Shown here: positions 52,051 to 61,063 of the stretch, one piece after another
Layout of the letters: each line of letters begins with the position of its first letter
Numbering within the stretch: position 1 is the first letter of the stretch
DNA from: Rudanella lutea DSM 19387
GTDB taxonomy: Bacteria > Bacteroidota > Bacteroidia > Cytophagales > Spirosomataceae
Reading direction: 5' to 3'
DNA: 64,000 nucleotides
Assembly (NCBI RefSeq): GCF_000383955.1
Contig: NZ_KB913013.1
Location: forward strand, 1,580,277 to 1,644,276
The notes under the pieces: model-generated
What the model saw: only the letters and a program-made list of their open reading frames with translations
What the model was told of the DNA's origin: nothing
Database searches by the model: none
Made by a program: the position numbers and the translations under genes

Positions 52051-53940
52051 ATGAATTATCTCTCAGCCGAGAAATTAACCAAAACATACGGCGACCGTAC
52101 CCTGTTTCGGAATGTCAATTTTGGCATTAACCGGGGCGATAAAGTCGCGATTGTCGGGGCCAATGGCTCCGGAAAAACCACCTTGCTGTCGGTTCTGGCC
52201 GGGGCTCTCCCGCCCGATGAAGGGCTCGTGAGTGTACGAAAAGACATCAGCGTAGGCTACCTCGATCAGCAACCGGCCCTCAACGAAGCCCTCACCGTGA
52301 TGGAAGAGGTGCTCTCGGGCGAGAGTGTGCAGCTCGAAGCCGTGCGGGCTTACGAGAAAGCACTCAACTCAGGCGATGCCGTAGCCCTGGAGCGGGCCAT
52401 GGCGCAAATGGAAAAACTGGAGGCCTGGGATTATGAGTCGCAGCTGCGGCAGATGCTGGGCGAACTGGGCATTCACGACGTCGATCAGTCGGTGAGTACC
52501 CTCTCGGGCGGGCAGCGTAAGCGGGTGGCCCTGGCGCGGGTGCTTATTCAGAATCCCGACCTGCTGATTCTCGACGAACCCACCAACCACCTCGACCTGG
52601 AAGCCATCGAATACCTCGAAGGTTACCTCAATACCAACAACGGTACGCTGCTGATGGTCTCGCACGACCGGTATTTTCTCGACGCAGTCTGTAACCAGAT
52701 TGTAGAGCTCGACGGGGGCCAACTGTACGGCTACAAAGGCAACTACGCGTACTTTCTGGAGAAAAAAGCCGAACGGCAGGAGATGCAGGCAGCCGAACTC
52801 GAAAAAGATCGTAACCTGTTTCGGCGCGAGCTGGAATGGATGCGTCGGCAACCCAAGGCGCGGGGCACCAAAGCCAAATACCGCGAAGATGCCTTTGACG
52901 AGCTACAGGAAAAAGTAAGCGGCAAGGGCAAGGGTGGTGAGCTGGAACTAAACCTGCGCACGGCCCGGCTCGGCAGCAAGATTCTGGAGGTCGAAAACCT
53001 GAGCAAACGCTACGGCGAAAAGGTCTTACTCGACCACTTTACGTATACCTTCAAACGGCTCGACCGGGTGGGGCTGATCGGGAAGAACGGCATGGGCAAA
53101 ACCACCCTGCTGGAGATGATTACCGGCCAAACCCGGCCCGACTCGGGCAAAATTGCGACGGGTGGCACCGTACGGTTTGGGTATTATACCCAGTCGGAGA
53201 TCAGCATTCCCGAAAATCAGCGCGTGATCGACGTGGTGCAGGACGTAGCCGAAGTGATGAAACTGGCATCGGGCGAAACCGTAACGGCCAGTCAGTTGCT
53301 CCACCACTTTCTGTTCGACCGGCAAAAGCAGTACGATTACGTAGCCAAATTGAGCGGGGGCGAAAAACGGCGGCTTCAGCTCCTGCTGGTGCTGGTGCAG
53401 AACCCGAACTTCCTGATTCTGGACGAACCCACCAACGACCTCGACATCACGACGCTCAACGTGCTGGAGGAGTTTTTGCTCAACTTCCCCGGCTGTATCC
53501 TGATCGTGACGCACGACCGCTACTTCATGGACCGGCTCGTAGACCATGTGTTTGTGCTGGAAGGCGAAGGCAAGGTGCGCGACTACCCCGGCAACTACAC
53601 CGATTACCGCGAATGGCGCGACAAGCAACCGCGTGTCCCCAAAGTTCAGCCATCTGTCCCAAATGCGGGCCGGTCGACAAACCAAAACACAACCCCTGTG
53701 GTTACGCAGGCAAAGGCCCCCGCGGTCAAAAAGCGGCTTTCGTTTAAAGAGCAGCGTGAATACGAAACGCTCGAAACCGAGATTGCCGAACTCGAACAAC
53801 GGAAAGCCGAACTAACCGAACTGCTCAACACCGGAGGCCATCACGAACAACTGACGGCCTGGGCTAATGAAATTGGGCAGCTCGACGCATTAATTTCCAC
53901 CAAATCAGACCGCTGGCTCGAACTGGCGGAGTATGCATAG
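52051..53940 (+). CDS. ABC-F family ATPase with Uup-like C-terminal coiled coil
   Basis: 629 residues. First ATPase: Walker A GANGSGKTT, signature TLSGGQRKRVALARVL, Walker B LLILDEPTNHLD. A linker helix follows (RRELEWMRRQPKARGTKAKY). Second ATPase: Walker A GKNGMGKTT, signature LSGGEKRRLQLLLV, Walker B LILDEPTNDLD. The C-terminal ~70 residues (EQREYETLETEIAELEQRK) form a coiled coil as in Uup. These soluble proteins act on ribosomes or DNA-branch structures rather than transport. Start at 52051 chosen: the upstream codons are in-frame but belong to the leader region overlapping the neighbouring FGE-like gene on the other strand. Confidence 0.95.
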   Translation: MNYLSAEKLTKTYGDRTLFRNVNFGINRGDKVAIVGANGSGKTTLLSVLAGALPPDEGLVSVRKDISVGYLDQQPALNEALTVMEEVLSGESVQLEAVRAYEKALNSGDAVALERAMAQMEKLEAWDYESQLRQMLGELGIHDVDQSVSTLSGGQRKRVALARVLIQNPDLLILDEPTNHLDLEAIEYLEGYLNTNNGTLLMVSHDRYFLDAVCNQIVELDGGQLYGYKGNYAYFLEKKAERQEMQAAELEKDRNLFRRELEWMRRQPKARGTKAKYREDAFDELQEKVSGKGKGGELELNLRTARLGSKILEVENLSKRYGEKVLLDHFTYTFKRLDRVGLIGKNGMGKTTLLEMITGQTRPDSGKIATGGTVRFGYYTQSEISIPENQRVIDVVQDVAEVMKLASGETVTASQLLHHFLFDRQKQYDYVAKLSGGEKRRLQLLLVLVQNPNFLILDEPTNDLDITTLNVLEEFLLNFPGCILIVTHDRYFMDRLVDHVFVLEGEGKVRDYPGNYTDYREWRDKQPRVPKVQPSVPNAGRSTNQNTTPVVTQAKAPAVKKRLSFKEQREYETLETEIAELEQRKAELTELLNTGGHHEQLTAWANEIGQLDALISTKSDRWLELAEYA

Positions 53941-53941
53941 A

Positions 53942-54021
53942 GAATGAAAGAGCGAAAGAGCAAGATGTGGTGCTACCCGCTATACCCCTGAACAACCGCT
54001 CTTTCACTCGTTCGCTCATTC
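53942..54021. repeat. Heptad-type inverted repeat before dedA
   Basis: GAATGAAAGAGCGAAAGAGC (53942-53961) faces GCTCTTTCACTCGTTCGCTC (53998-54017) extended by ATTC; the arms pair with one extra 7-base unit. It lies between the ABC-F stop and the DedA start. Confidence 0.55.
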
Positions 54022-54032
54022 ACCCATTCACC

Positions 54033-54662
54033 ATGGATCAACTACTTGAATTTTTCCGCTACCTGCTCAACTCCGAAGAGATTATCCGTACCGGCGGACT
54101 GGTGCTCATTACGCTCATTATCCTAATCGAAAACGGGGTTATTTTCGGCTTTTTCCTACCCGGCGACTACCTCCTGTTTCTGTCGGGCGTGTTTGCCGGC
54201 ACCAAACTACTCGCAGTACCGCTCTGGATGCTGCTGCTCTGTATTTTCGGGGCGGCTGTAGTGGGCTCTCTTATTGGGTACGGCACGGGCTACTTTTTCG
54301 GGGCCCGGATTCAGAACCGGCCCGACGGGTTGCTGTTCAAAAAGAAACATATCGACACCACCCGGCAGTACTTCGAAAAATACGGCAGCCGCACGCTCAT
54401 CATCGCTCGTTTTCTGCCCGTGGTACGCACGTTTGCGCCCCTGCTGTCGGGCATCATCCACATGAATTTCAGCTATTTTATGCTGTACAACGTGCTCGGC
54501 GGGGCTATCTGGGTAGGGTCGCTGGTTGGTGGTGGCTATTACTTCGGCGAGAAATTCCCGTGGATCATCGACTACGTTCACTACATTATCTTGTTCTTCC
54601 TGGCGATTACCACGTTTACGGTGATCCGTGGGTTTATCAATGCCCGCCGGGAGATGCAGTAG
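54033..54662 (+). CDS. DedA-family membrane protein
   Basis: 209 residues from MDQLLEFFRYLLNSEEI. The family's hallmark E/R-containing motifs are present: LENGVIFGFFLPGDYLLFLS style (IENGVIFGFFLPGDYLLFL), a short re-entrant loop with GYGTGYFFG, and the conserved FEKYGSRTLIIARFLPVVR segment, with membrane helices near GLVLITLIILIENG and YFMLYNVLGGAIWVGSLVG. DedA proteins are linked to lipid scrambling and undecaprenyl phosphate recycling. It follows the ABC-F gene and may be co-transcribed with it. Confidence 0.93.
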   Translation: MDQLLEFFRYLLNSEEIIRTGGLVLITLIILIENGVIFGFFLPGDYLLFLSGVFAGTKLLAVPLWMLLLCIFGAAVVGSLIGYGTGYFFGARIQNRPDGLLFKKKHIDTTRQYFEKYGSRTLIIARFLPVVRTFAPLLSGIIHMNFSYFMLYNVLGGAIWVGSLVGGGYYFGEKFPWIIDYVHYIILFFLAITTFTVIRGFINARREMQ

Positions 54663-54771
54663 ATCTTCGTATTTAACGTGAGCTATGCATAATTGCTGAC
54701 GCCAGGGCCTTCGACAGGCTCAGGAGAGAAGAGTCGATAAATTAACCCAAACCCCGGCAGGGAGTAAAACA

Positions 54772-56478
54772 CTATCCAGCAGCGTATTGCCTGAACAGCT
54801 TTTCGGCGGCTTCCCACACCCGCCGGTCGTCGGGGTGAATGGGGTGTGGCTCAGGCTTTCCATCCTTACGGGCTTTCTGATTCAGGTACTCGCGCCGGGC
54901 AAAGAAACGCATGATGCGCCACGCCAGTGTAATCTCACCACTTTCGACCAGCGCTTTGTACCGAAACTTGTCGTTCAACCACCAGAGGGTTGTGGGCATT
55001 TTGCTCGCCGTCAGCACGGTTTCGTACACAGGGCGCAGTTGGTCCCGAAAACTAGGGTTTTCGTAATCCCGTAAAATACTGCCCACGATACTCGGCAACA
55101 CATTGGCCTGCGGCTGAATGTCGCCTTCTTCATCGGTATAGAGCAAATCGTAGTTAAGACTCCGTACCCGGCGTAAAAACACCGACAAGAGCAACGTAAA
55201 GGCCGTTTTGGCCCGGATTTTAAGCAGATACCCCAGTTGCGAAATCGTGAGCGTGAGTAGGGGCGGAATGGCCAACGCATGGATTCGGGCATCCGTGTTG
55301 CGGAATAGATCCGAAAACTGCGTCCACAACCGCTGCCCCACCAAAATCAGGAGGATACCCACCGCCGATACCCCTGCCAGCATCCCCGACAGAAAACTCG
55401 CCCGGCCGTACCCCAGCGGAATCAGCACGCTCACCATCAAAAGCCCTACCAGTGCCCATTTGAGCGTTTCGAAGGTGCGACCCCATTGCCCCAGCGCGTT
55501 GTCGGAGCCCCGCAGCGGAGCCGGGCCTACGCCCTCGTACAGGTCTGTTTCGGCGCTGGCAACATCGGCAATCAAAAATAGAGTGCTTGGTTTGGGCAGA
55601 GACTTTCCGTCTTTCTGAGCCTGCTGCCCCTCCGGCGACGCACAATAGGCCCGGTTCCGGCGGTTGGCCAGCAGGAGCCCCTCGATACCCTGATTATCGT
55701 ACACACCCCCGTCGACAATAGCGAGCGACGTCAGGCTGAGGGGTGTCTCGTTTTGACCCATAAATAGCGGACTTGCCGTCGGCTGACCGGGGTAATCGGC
55801 CGGAAATTCGAGCGGCTCGAAGCCCACCGGAAAACATGACGACGAAGCCACAATATCGGCCAAACGCAGAGCGCGGGCCCGCTGAGGCAAAATGTGAACG
55901 TTGCCGTTGCCGATGAGGAAATTGTCGCGCTGCTTGCCCCAACGGTCGGTAAATTGCTCGGTAGGAAATTGGGCGTACTGAAACCGAAACGCAACCCCCG
56001 TGTATAATTCGGTGGCCCCAAACACCAGGGTCTGCAACGGAAACGGCGGAGCCCCAACAGGGTCGGGTTGCCAGAATAACTCAAAGGTTTGCCCACCAAA
56101 CAGGCTTTGGTGATATTCGTCGGCAAAGGCCCGAATCAGTTTATAATCCCGGCTACCCGACCCGATGGTCTGTTGCCACGCCTGGAGGGCGTTGGGCAGG
56201 ACACCATCGCTTTCGAGTAAGGCCGAAAACTCCCGATAAATCGTCTGGAAGTCGGCCCCCTGCTTCCGACGCATGGCGTAGTACATGCCCGTAAATGTAC
56301 CACCCGAGATGGTCGAGAGCATGTGGACACGGTCGAGCAGGCCAAGTTTGTGCAGGGCGCTCAGGGTGCCCAAACTGTACGCAGCCGCCCGAAAACCGCC
56401 CCCCGACATACTGAGGGCGATTCGGGCAAAAACAGGTTCGGTAGCCGGGGCCGATTCGGAAGAAGTTGGCGGTAGCAT
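54772..56478 (-). CDS. Patatin-like phospholipase with central membrane segments
   Basis: 568 residues. The N-terminal patatin domain has the oxyanion Gly-rich loop SMSGGGFRAAAYS (residues about 24-36), the nucleophile serine in STISGGTFTG (about S58) and the dyad Asp in VDGGVYDNQG. The C-terminal third contains two hydrophobic helices (WALVGLLMVSVLIPLGY; MLAGVSAVGILLILVGQ) that are unusual for simple patatins and may anchor the enzyme to the inner membrane. It would hydrolyse phospholipid or lysophospholipid; the precise substrate is unknown. A 16-bp palindrome lies 46 bases upstream of the start. Confidence 0.85.
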   Translation of the reverse strand: MLPPTSSESAPATEPVFARIALSMSGGGFRAAAYSLGTLSALHKLGLLDRVHMLSTISGGTFTGMYYAMRRKQGADFQTIYREFSALLESDGVLPNALQAWQQTIGSGSRDYKLIRAFADEYHQSLFGGQTFELFWQPDPVGAPPFPLQTLVFGATELYTGVAFRFQYAQFPTEQFTDRWGKQRDNFLIGNGNVHILPQRARALRLADIVASSSCFPVGFEPLEFPADYPGQPTASPLFMGQNETPLSLTSLAIVDGGVYDNQGIEGLLLANRRNRAYCASPEGQQAQKDGKSLPKPSTLFLIADVASAETDLYEGVGPAPLRGSDNALGQWGRTFETLKWALVGLLMVSVLIPLGYGRASFLSGMLAGVSAVGILLILVGQRLWTQFSDLFRNTDARIHALAIPPLLTLTISQLGYLLKIRAKTAFTLLLSVFLRRVRSLNYDLLYTDEEGDIQPQANVLPSIVGSILRDYENPSFRDQLRPVYETVLTASKMPTTLWWLNDKFRYKALVESGEITLAWRIMRFFARREYLNQKARKDGKPEPHPIHPDDRRVWEAAEKLFRQYAAG

Positions 56479-56524
56479 GGTTGTGAAGGTTTCTGCTAAA
56501 TACCACTCTTTTCCGAAAAATCCG

Positions 56525-56540
56525 ACGGGAAAATTCCCGT
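56525..56540. promoter_or_regulatory. 16-bp palindrome upstream of patatin gene
   Basis: ACGGGAAAATTCCCGT has 7-bp half-sites around an AA centre. Its spacing (7-2-7) and GGGAA/TTCCC core resemble the LacI-type operators at 29167 and 29189, so a related regulator may bind it. It is a single copy. Confidence 0.4.
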
Positions 56541-56574
56541 TTTGGGAGTCATAGCCTAAGCCTGACCTCGATCA

Positions 56575-57087
56575 TTACGCTTCGTCTTTAAACCACCCGG
56601 CATACATCACGTAGTTATTGGCCGTACGGGCAAACACCTCGGCGGCTTCGGGGCTGACGGCCTTCAGGAACCGGGCGGGATTTCCGGCGTAAATACTACC
56701 GGGTGGCACCACCGTATTTTGGGTTACAATAGCCCCCGCAGCCACAATGCTGCCGGTACCAATCACAGCTCCATCCATCACAATGGCCCCCATCCCGATC
56801 AGCACGTTGTCTTCGATAGTACAGCCGTGTACAATGGCGTTGTGAGCGATAGATACCTGATTACCAATGGTTGTGGCCGTTTTCTGATAGGTACAGTGAA
56901 TAACGGCTCCATCCTGAATATTGACGCGGTCGCCGATACGGATGCTGTTTACATCGCCCCGAACTACGGCGTTGAACCAGACCGTGCAATCGCGGCCCAT
57001 GACCACATCACCTACCAGAGTCGCGTTGGGAGCAAACCAACAGTTTTCACCAAACTGGGGCCGAATACCCCGAACAGGAAGAATCAT
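56575..57087 (-). CDS. Gamma-class carbonic anhydrase-like hexapeptide protein
   Basis: 170 residues from MILPVRGIRPQFGENCWFAP; the frame is open upstream but those codons are rich in Trp and Phe and lack family sequence. The left-handed beta-helix repeats are visible from LVGDVVMGRDCTVWFNAV to AAGAIVTQNTVVPPGSIYAG, and the zinc ligands are the His in AVIHCT, AHNAIVH and the preceding H of the hexapeptide turn (three His expected in gamma-carbonic anhydrases). It may hydrate CO2 or act as a related acyl/acetyl enzyme. It is next to a lipoprotein gene on the same strand. Confidence 0.88.
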   Translation of the reverse strand: MILPVRGIRPQFGENCWFAPNATLVGDVVMGRDCTVWFNAVVRGDVNSIRIGDRVNIQDGAVIHCTYQKTATTIGNQVSIAHNAIVHGCTIEDNVLIGMGAIVMDGAVIGTGSIVAAGAIVTQNTVVPPGSIYAGNPARFLKAVSPEAAEVFARTANNYVMYAGWFKDEA

Positions 57088-57202
57088 AAAAAAAAAGGTG
57101 AGCAACCACCAACGAACAGTGAACAATGTGACAAAGTTAGCTAAGTCGGTTGTCTTCTGTTGGCTGGTGTTTGCCCACTGTCTGGGGAGTGCAATCAACC
57201 AT

Positions 57203-58231
57203 CTACTTTTTAAGCTCTTTTTTCACGTCGGAGGCCGCTTTTTCCAGAGCTTCTTCTATATCATCAACTACCCGATTGGTTTCCCGACGAACGGACCGGA
57301 AATCGTCTTCCGTCGATTTTTGTACTTTGCTGTATTGGTCTTCAAGCTGTTTCTGCTTTTTCTCCAACTCCTGCACCCGCTCTTCCCGGCGTTTACGCTC
57401 CTGTCGGTTTTCGCCTTTTACCTCTGCTTTCATGTCGCGCAGGTCGCGGTCGATTCGGTCGAGCTGGTCCTGAATCCGATTGCCTAACTGCCGCCGTTCG
57501 GTGCTAAAGCTGTCTCGGTTATCCCGGTTGTTACGCTCCCGGTCATTCGGGCGATCATCGTCGCGCATCGAACGGCGGTCGCGGTCGTCGCCATAGCTCG
57601 ACTCCCGATCATCGGCATACTGACCCCGGTTCTCATCACGGCTGTCGCGGTAGCGGCTGTCCCGGTCCCGGTCATCCCGATACCGATTGTCCTGATAGCG
57701 GTCGCCAGCGCCATCCCTATAGCGATCATCCCCGTCCATTCGGCGGTCGTCGCTCCGGTACCCGTACCGATCATTGGGCAGCCCACGATCCCGTTGCCGA
57801 TCATCGCGGTAGCGTTCATCCCGATCATTGTAGCGGTTACTATAGCGGTCGTCGTTATACCGATATTCATCTCCCGATCGGCTATCTCGATCGTCTGACC
57901 GATAACTGTACCGATTTTCGTCCATATCCATGCGCTGGTCGTACGAATCCCGATTCCGGTCATTGTAGCGCCCTGCCGAGGTCGACCGCCGATCATCCCA
58001 CCGGCGGTTTTCGTCCCGATCCCTATTCCGATCGGTCGAGCGGTCTTGTTGCCGCCGACCTTCGTTCCGATCCGTCATTCGGCGGTCGTCCTGCTCATAG
58101 CGCGACACCTGCCGACCCGATGAATTCGACGACCCGGAGTCGCCGTACAACCAATTTTCGAGGGACGCACACGACGAGAGTCCGACGGTGGAAGCCAGCA
58201 TTGAGACCACCACCCATGTTTTCTTGATCAT
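57203..58231 (-). CDS. Arg/Asp-rich low-complexity lipoprotein
   Basis: 342 residues. Signal peptide MIKKTWVVVSMLASTVGLSS ends at the lipobox cysteine C21, so the protein is lipidated. Residues about 40-235 are almost only R, D, Y, N, S and E in repeats such as RYRDDRQRDRG and DRYRDGAGDRYQDN. The last ~100 residues (NRIQDQLDRIDRDLRDMKAE; RVQELEKKQKQLEDQ) form a coiled coil. The polar low-complexity domain looks like an intrinsically disordered or ion-binding surface tail. I recognise no family. Other frames in this gene give long antisense open frames that are composition artefacts. Confidence 0.75.
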   Translation of the reverse strand: MIKKTWVVVSMLASTVGLSSCASLENWLYGDSGSSNSSGRQVSRYEQDDRRMTDRNEGRRQQDRSTDRNRDRDENRRWDDRRSTSAGRYNDRNRDSYDQRMDMDENRYSYRSDDRDSRSGDEYRYNDDRYSNRYNDRDERYRDDRQRDRGLPNDRYGYRSDDRRMDGDDRYRDGAGDRYQDNRYRDDRDRDSRYRDSRDENRGQYADDRESSYGDDRDRRSMRDDDRPNDRERNNRDNRDSFSTERRQLGNRIQDQLDRIDRDLRDMKAEVKGENRQERKRREERVQELEKKQKQLEDQYSKVQKSTEDDFRSVRRETNRVVDDIEEALEKAASDVKKELKK

Positions 58232-58268
58232 AACGTTTGTATCATTTTATCCAGCTTACCACAAGACA

Positions 58269-58305
58269 AAGCCCCAAAAAACATACCATGTGCTTTTTGG
58301 GGCTT
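58269..58305 (-). terminator. Intrinsic terminator downstream of folA
   Basis: A 12-bp stem, AAGCCCCAAAAA (58269-58280) with TTTTTGGGGCTT (58294-58305), around a 13-base loop. On the minus strand the stem is followed by TGTCTTGTGG. It lies about 117 bases past the folA stop and upstream of the lipoprotein gene. Confidence 0.65.
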
Positions 58306-58421
58306 CGTGCGCTCTCTGCCAGACAGATACGCCAATCAATCTACCAATACTGTGGATTTTATTCCCTACAATTGCCCGACTTACTGCCCACCTCACAATG
58401 CCAGAGTCAGGCTCATTGACG

Positions 58422-58928
58422 CTAAATCCGGTGGTACTGGACAAAATCGAAGGCTGTTTCGTGCCGGTCGTCGGCTTCGTGCCGTCGGCGGCTCACCTCC
58501 TGCCATTCGGTTTTATCGAAAGCCGGAAAATGGGCGTCTCCCTCGTACGCTTTGTGAATCTCGGTCAGATACAGGGTGTTGGCAATAGGTAGCGCCAGGG
58601 CGTAAATCTCGGCTCCGCCAATGATAAACAGTTCGTCATTCTCAACCTGCCGGGCTTCGGTCAGAGCCTCCTCGAGCGTGTGCACAATGGTGGCACCGGG
58701 CATCTGAAAATCGGGATTGCGGGTAATCACGATATTGGTGCGCCGGGGCAAAGGTTTACCCAGCGCATCCATCGATTTGCGCCCCATAATAACGGGGTGC
58801 CCACTCGTGGTGTCCTTAAAAAACTTAAAATCATCGGGCAGGTGCCAGGGTAAATCGGGTTTACCATTCGCATCGTTCCGACCAATAGTACCGTTCTGAG
58901 CAACGGCCGCAATCAGGCTTATCTTCAT
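58422..58928 (-). CDS. folA: Dihydrofolate reductase
   Basis: 168 residues, the normal family length. It reduces dihydrofolate to tetrahydrofolate with NADPH. Typical motifs: ISLIAAVAQNGTIGRND, DLPWHLPDDFKFFKDTT with the catalytic Asp in PDDF, PVIMGRKSMDALGKPLP, and FIIGGAEIYALALPIANTLY. The gene stands alone, before a YdjC-like deacetylase on the same strand, with a heptad-type repeat between them. Confidence 0.97.
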   Translation of the reverse strand: MKISLIAAVAQNGTIGRNDANGKPDLPWHLPDDFKFFKDTTSGHPVIMGRKSMDALGKPLPRRTNIVITRNPDFQMPGATIVHTLEEALTEARQVENDELFIIGGAEIYALALPIANTLYLTEIHKAYEGDAHFPAFDKTEWQEVSRRRHEADDRHETAFDFVQYHRI

Positions 58929-58931
58929 ATT

Positions 58932-58979
58932 GAGCGATTGAGTGAATGAGCGATCGAATGGCCCGGTGATTCACTCATT
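58932..58979. repeat. Short heptad-type inverted repeat
   Basis: TGAGTGAAT (58939-58947) pairs with ATTCACTCA (58969-58977), part of a longer run of GAGTGA and GAGCGA units between the folA start and the deacetylase stop. Confidence 0.5.
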
Positions 58980-59979
58980 TAATTTTTTTCCGTCGTTCGG
59001 CCAGCTCGCGCCAGGTCGTGAGAATAATACCTTCCTGTTCGATGTATTGTTTCAGGCGCGGGTCGAGCATGGCCAGCATATCACCCCGGCGCGTCGGCCC
59101 CGACGAGGTAACTTCGCTAAACGTGGGTGTGGTATCGGCCGAGTGCATGATAATGTACGTCAGGCCGGGTTTTACACGCTTGAAGAGGTCGATGAACCGG
59201 TCGGTTTTCATTTTTTGTAAGTCGGCATCGCTCATGCCCGGCTTGTCGGGGTTCCAGCCGTAACTGGTGCCGTCGAGATCGTCGAACACGGGCATACCGG
59301 CCGCCCAAATTTGCTGCCCAACCTGCTGAAGCATGGGTGCCAGCCGGGCCGCCAACGGCGTGGTTTGCTTCACCAGCGTGGCATGACCACCCGGAAACAA
59401 AATCGGGATGCGCTCGGAGATGCCCACTTTCACGTAGCGTTCCAGAAACTTCGGGTCGAACAGGGTGCCCATGTGCGAGTCGAGGTGGGTAGGTTCGAGG
59501 CCAAAGGCCCGGTAGCGGGCAATCTGCGCCCGCATTTCGGTCTCAACCTCGTCGGGGCTGGCGTGCTGCACCACTTGCGCTACGCTATGCCAAAAGGCTC
59601 CCTGCTCGTCGTACAGGCCCGGCGCTACCGCCTTGCCCGCTAGGGGGTTCCAGCGGTAATTATCCCATTCGGAGGTCATGGTCAGGTGCACGCCCACGTC
59701 GAGGGTCGGGTGGGCCTTCACGTAACTCATGAAATGAGGCACCCAGTTGCAGGGCATCATGACGCTGGTGGAGTTGGCAATTCCCTGCTCCATCGACCGG
59801 ATGGTGCCCCGGTTGGCTTCGTAGCTCATACCGGCATCATCAACGTGCAGTACGAGCACTTTTTTGCCTTTCGGAAAGCCCAGTTTCTCGGCATACGTTT
59901 GCGGTTCGGGCTGGGCCATAGCGGCATTGGCGGCAAAAAGGGCAATAAGGGAAGCCAGCAATGGCTTTACAGAAATCAT
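58975..59979 (-). CDS. Secreted YdjC/ChbG-family carbohydrate deacetylase-like protein
   Basis: 334 residues with a signal peptide ending NAAMAQ. The family core is VLHVDDAGMSYEANRGTI with metal-binding D47-D48, followed by the His in VGVHLTMTSEW and in THLDSHMGTLFD; the family removes acetyl groups from chito-oligosaccharides or similar amino sugars. The C-terminus continues as YIIMHSADTTPTFSEV. It is unusual in being secreted. Probable role is extracytoplasmic deacetylation of glycan fragments; substrate unproven. It lies alone between folA and fmt. Confidence 0.88.
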   Translation of the reverse strand: MISVKPLLASLIALFAANAAMAQPEPQTYAEKLGFPKGKKVLVLHVDDAGMSYEANRGTIRSMEQGIANSTSVMMPCNWVPHFMSYVKAHPTLDVGVHLTMTSEWDNYRWNPLAGKAVAPGLYDEQGAFWHSVAQVVQHASPDEVETEMRAQIARYRAFGLEPTHLDSHMGTLFDPKFLERYVKVGISERIPILFPGGHATLVKQTTPLAARLAPMLQQVGQQIWAAGMPVFDDLDGTSYGWNPDKPGMSDADLQKMKTDRFIDLFKRVKPGLTYIIMHSADTTPTFSEVTSSGPTRRGDMLAMLDPRLKQYIEQEGIILTTWRELAERRKKIK

Positions 59980-60059
59980 GATAACAAGGGTTTAGGTGTT
60001 CAGGAAGGCCGTAAAATTAGAACGACCTTCCGTCGAAAAAAACCCTTCGTCACGAATAC

Positions 60060-61022
60060 TTATAGCTGATTGCCACGCAGGTATTCTTCGGCCGTCATTC
60101 GGCGTTTGCCCTCCGCCTGCAACACCTCAATGTTCAGCCACTCATCGGCCGCCCGAACCATAATGTTGGTTTTCTTGTCGGTGTACACCGCAGCCACGTC
60201 GGACTGGCCGGTCTCGTCGGTTCCGGGAAAATCGGGAGCTTCGTTGGCCGCGACGGCGGACCGCACCGAAACGGCGTAAATTTTAAAGAAACGCCCATTT
60301 AGCATAGTCCAGGCAGCTGGGTAGGGCGAGAGTCCCCGCACAAAGTTGCGCACGGCCGTTGCGGGTTGGTTCCAGTTGATCCGGGTGGTTTCGCGGTGCA
60401 GCTTGGGTGCGGGTTTGAGGTCGCCGGGATCGGGCTGCGGGGTACGCGGATAATCGCCCGCTTCGATAGCCAGCACGGTTTTGACCACGAGCTGCGCCCC
60501 CCGCACCATCAGGCGGTCGTGCAGAGTACCGGCCGTGTCGTCGGGGTGAATAGGCTCAATATCCTGAAAAATCATCTGGCCCGTATCAATCTCTTTCTCG
60601 ATGAAAAAGGTGGTCACGCCGGTCTGGGTTTCGCCGTTGATAACCGCCCAGTTGATGGGGGCCGCCCCCCGGTACTGCGGCAACAGGGAGCCGTGCAGGT
60701 TGAACGTACCGATGGTTGGCATAGCCCAGACCACCTCAGGCAACATTCGGAAAGCCACAACCACCTGCAAATCAGCCTGATAACTGGCTAATTGCTCCAG
60801 AAAAAGAGGGTCACGCAGTTTTTCGGGCTGTAGTACCGGTAAACCCGCCCGGACTGCGGCCTGTTTGACAGGCGAGGGCGTCAGTTGCAAACCCCGCCCC
60901 GAGGGGCGGTCGGGAGCCGTCACTACCGCAACCACGTTACGGCCTGCATCGAGCAGAGCCTGCAAACTGGCCACGGCGAAGTCGGGCGTCCCCATAAATA
61001 TAATTCGTGCTGCTGGTGTCAT
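60060..61022 (-). CDS. fmt: Methionyl-tRNA formyltransferase
   Basis: 320 residues, normal length. It formylates initiator methionyl-tRNA with 10-formyl-THF. The N-terminal domain contains RIIFMGTPDFAVASLQALL, the catalytic segment TFNLHGSLLPQYRGAAPINW (Asn and His) and EKEIDTGQM with the catalytic Asp. The C-terminal OB-like domain follows (TRINWNQPATAVRNFVRGLS). It faces away from the small-RNA candidate upstream and from greA. Confidence 0.96.
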   Translation of the reverse strand: MTPAARIIFMGTPDFAVASLQALLDAGRNVVAVVTAPDRPSGRGLQLTPSPVKQAAVRAGLPVLQPEKLRDPLFLEQLASYQADLQVVVAFRMLPEVVWAMPTIGTFNLHGSLLPQYRGAAPINWAVINGETQTGVTTFFIEKEIDTGQMIFQDIEPIHPDDTAGTLHDRLMVRGAQLVVKTVLAIEAGDYPRTPQPDPGDLKPAPKLHRETTRINWNQPATAVRNFVRGLSPYPAAWTMLNGRFFKIYAVSVRSAVAANEAPDFPGTDETGQSDVAAVYTDKKTNIMVRAADEWLNIEVLQAEGKRRMTAEEYLRGNQL

Positions 61023-61063
61023 ATTCCGTTTCCTATGTTTTTGGACGTAGCGGGGCCGGAGAC

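Noticed and set aside
54700-54725. CCTTCGACAGGCTCAGG motif as a repeat element
   Set aside because: A single weak palindrome of a kind seen in many genomes; not enough to call a defined element.
57484-57996. 170-codon open frame rich in Ile, Gly, Met and Thr
   Set aside because: Frame-shifted reading of the Arg/Asp repeat region of the lipoprotein; repetitive codons keep several frames open.
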